Below, in pieces: positions 62,937-64,000 of a stretch of 64,000 nt of DNA; positions within the stretch are counted from its first letter, which is position 1; every line of letters begins with the position of its first letter. Both the position numbers and the translations under genes were made by a program. This DNA comes from Ignavibacteriales bacterium (lineage in GTDB: Bacteria; Bacteroidota; Ignavibacteria; Ignavibacteriales; Melioribacteraceae). The notes beneath the pieces were generated by a model. It was not told the DNA's origin. It did not search any database and worked only from the letters and a program-made list of their open reading frames with translations. The stretch lies in contig JACKAA010000003.1 in assembly GCA_020635275.1 (NCBI GenBank), forward strand, positions 505,001-569,000, in the 5' to 3' direction.

Positions 62937-63758
62937 CTAATAAAAAAAATGTAAATAACAGTATACTGCAGGAGCAGTTAAAAATAAAGAATCAAATCTA
63001 TCAAAAATTCCACCATGACCAGGAATTAATGCAGATGAATCTTTTACTCCGGCATCTCGTTTAATTAAACTTTCTACTAAATCACCAATTTGACCAATAA
63101 CACCGACAATTGTTCCAATTATAATTACATCAGTTAAAGTTAAAATATCTAAAACTGTGGCTTTTGCTGCAATCATTGTTATAATTGCAAAAATAAATCC
63201 GGCAATTGCACCTTCCCAACTTTTATTAGGACTAACTCTTGGAAATAATTTGTGTTTGCCAAATGCACTGCCCAAAAAGAAAGCAGCAGAATCACATACC
63301 CAAATTGAAACCATAATTGAAATTATTAAATAACCGCCTTCAGGATATAACATTTCTGAATCTGCAAAAAATTCTCTTATCATCAAAATTGTTGATGAAA
63401 ATAAACCAATGTATAAAATACCAAGAAATGTTCCGCCTAAATTCAATATTGCAGAATTTCTATTTCTGAATAATTCGTAAATCAGAATAATAATTGAGCT
63501 TACAATTAAAAGAGCAGAAAATTCAGCAAACTTGAAATAAACATTTATAACAATTATGAAAATTGTTAAAGCTCCCAGAATATAATTTGCACTTACATTT
63601 TTATTTTTTGCTAACTGAGTAAATTCCCAAAATGAAATTAATGCAATTCCAAGAACAAAAATCATAAATGGAATTCCGCCATAAATACAAGCTGCAACAA
63701 TTATTGGTATTGCAATAATTGAGACTATAATCCGTACAGCAGTGTTTCCCAAGGCCAT
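62937..63758 (-). CDS. cdsA: Phosphatidate cytidylyltransferase
   Basis: A 273-residue integral-membrane enzyme that makes CDP-diacylglycerol from phosphatidate and CTP, the entry to phospholipids. About eight helices are visible. VSPNKSWEGAIAGF and the C-terminal signature ESLIKRDAGVKDSSALIPGHGGIFDRFDS (read around residues 225-255; KRD, K.SS, PGHGG and DRFDS are the conserved positions) identify it. It starts 3 bases after the stop of the DUF2007-like gene. Confidence 0.95.
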   Translation of the reverse strand: MALGNTAVRIIVSIIAIPIIVAACIYGGIPFMIFVLGIALISFWEFTQLAKNKNVSANYILGALTIFIIVINVYFKFAEFSALLIVSSIIILIYELFRNRNSAILNLGGTFLGILYIGLFSSTILMIREFFADSEMLYPEGGYLIISIMVSIWVCDSAAFFLGSAFGKHKLFPRVSPNKSWEGAIAGFIFAIITMIAAKATVLDILTLTDVIIIGTIVGVIGQIGDLVESLIKRDAGVKDSSALIPGHGGIFDRFDSLFLTAPAVYCYLHFFY

Positions 63759-63761
63759 ATA

Positions 63762-64000
63762 TTATTGTTCAGTATTTATATCGGAAATTATTTGTTTTGC
63801 ATCTTCTTCATCATTCTTTTTTACAAGAACTTTTATAACTGTTAGATCTCCAGTTGCCGGAAAATTTTTATCATTTTGCGAAAGAACAATTGACTCAATT
63901 TCTGCACCTTCCAAATTGGCTTTAATCATATCAGCTTCATAAGAAAGTGATGTTTGAAAAATTGGTGTCCAATCATCATGATGGATTAAATGATGTTCAA
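63762..64000 (-). CDS. DUF2007-like putative signal-transducing protein (partial)
   Basis: The 3' end of a gene that runs off the window; 78 codons are visible. WTPIFQTSLSYEADMIKANLEGAEIES, then IVLSQND and the final LTVIKVLVKKNDEEDAKQII form the beta-alpha-beta pattern of DUF2007, a small ferredoxin-like domain of unknown function. The missing N-terminus may hold a few residues only. It is 3 bases upstream of cdsA and cotranscribed. Confidence 0.65.
   Translation of the reverse strand, partial: EHHLIHHDDWTPIFQTSLSYEADMIKANLEGAEIESIVLSQNDKNFPATGDLTVIKVLVKKNDEEDAKQIISDINTEQ

Overview
The window is AT-rich chromosomal DNA from a Gram-negative bacterium of the Fibrobacterota-Chlorobiota-Bacteroidota group, most likely a member of the Ignavibacteria. 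Four intact secreted proteins end in a type IX secretion sorting domain containing the NYPNPFNP motif. There is a GWxTD-domain protein, Omp28-like thioredoxin-fold proteins, a complete lipid-asymmetry (Mla) core, and Lpt/Kdo genes for lipopolysaccharide. The taxonomic call is an inference from gene content; there is no rRNA in the window. I saw no tRNA, rRNA, insertion sequence, prophage or CRISPR array. Coding density is high and most genes lie on the minus strand in tight operons, often with ATGA or TAATG overlaps.

Layout. 0-4.8 kb: end of dprA, then ddl-divIC-rarA, a Gfo/Idh/MocA oxidoreductase and metF. 4.9-10 kb: a penicillin-amidase-type hydrolase, rmuC, a small membrane protein and a two-TM channel with a TrkA regulatory domain. 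10.1-13.4 kb (plus strand): two LiaF-like membrane proteins followed by a LytS-type histidine kinase and a LytTR response regulator, which looks like an envelope-stress module. 13.4-19.3 kb: five minus-strand exported proteins, each with a closely spaced cysteine pair (DUF6029-like barrel, TlpA-like thioredoxin, type IX secreted protein, two Omp28-like proteins); this is the best candidate for an under-described system. 19.4-23.1 kb: a CoA-acylating aldehyde dehydrogenase with a possible microcompartment targeting tail, a type IX secreted protein and the remains of another. 23.1-29.7 kb: one operon running acyltransferase-ruvB-kdsA-kdsD-lptC-lptA-lptB. 30.4-34 kb: M48 membrane protease-gatC-kdsB-PLP enzyme-B12-binding protein. 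34.2-38.9 kb: a tandem pair of sodium:solute symporters sharing an unusual C-terminal domain, headed by a 70-residue membrane protein. 39.1-45.5 kb (plus strand): ppiD-like chaperone, a barrel protein, and aroK-aroB-glycoside-hydrolase-like gene. 45.5-64 kb (minus strand): an orphan lipoprotein, uvrA, mlaE-mlaF-mlaD, yraN, rnhB, a UbiA prenyltransferase, an Omp85 protein, a PfkB kinase, a GWxTD protein, rimO, a type IX secreted protein, an M48 lipoprotein protease, small proteins, cdsA and a DUF2007-like fragment.

The dominant theme is building and guarding the outer membrane: Kdo synthesis and LPS export, phospholipid trafficking, Omp85 insertion, periplasmic folding and proteolysis, and envelope sensing.

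A technical warning applies to the first 11 kb. ddl, divIC, rmuC and the second liaF-like gene are each broken by single-base length differences in A/T runs. The other 53 kb shows none of this kind, so local assembly error is more likely than true gene decay.
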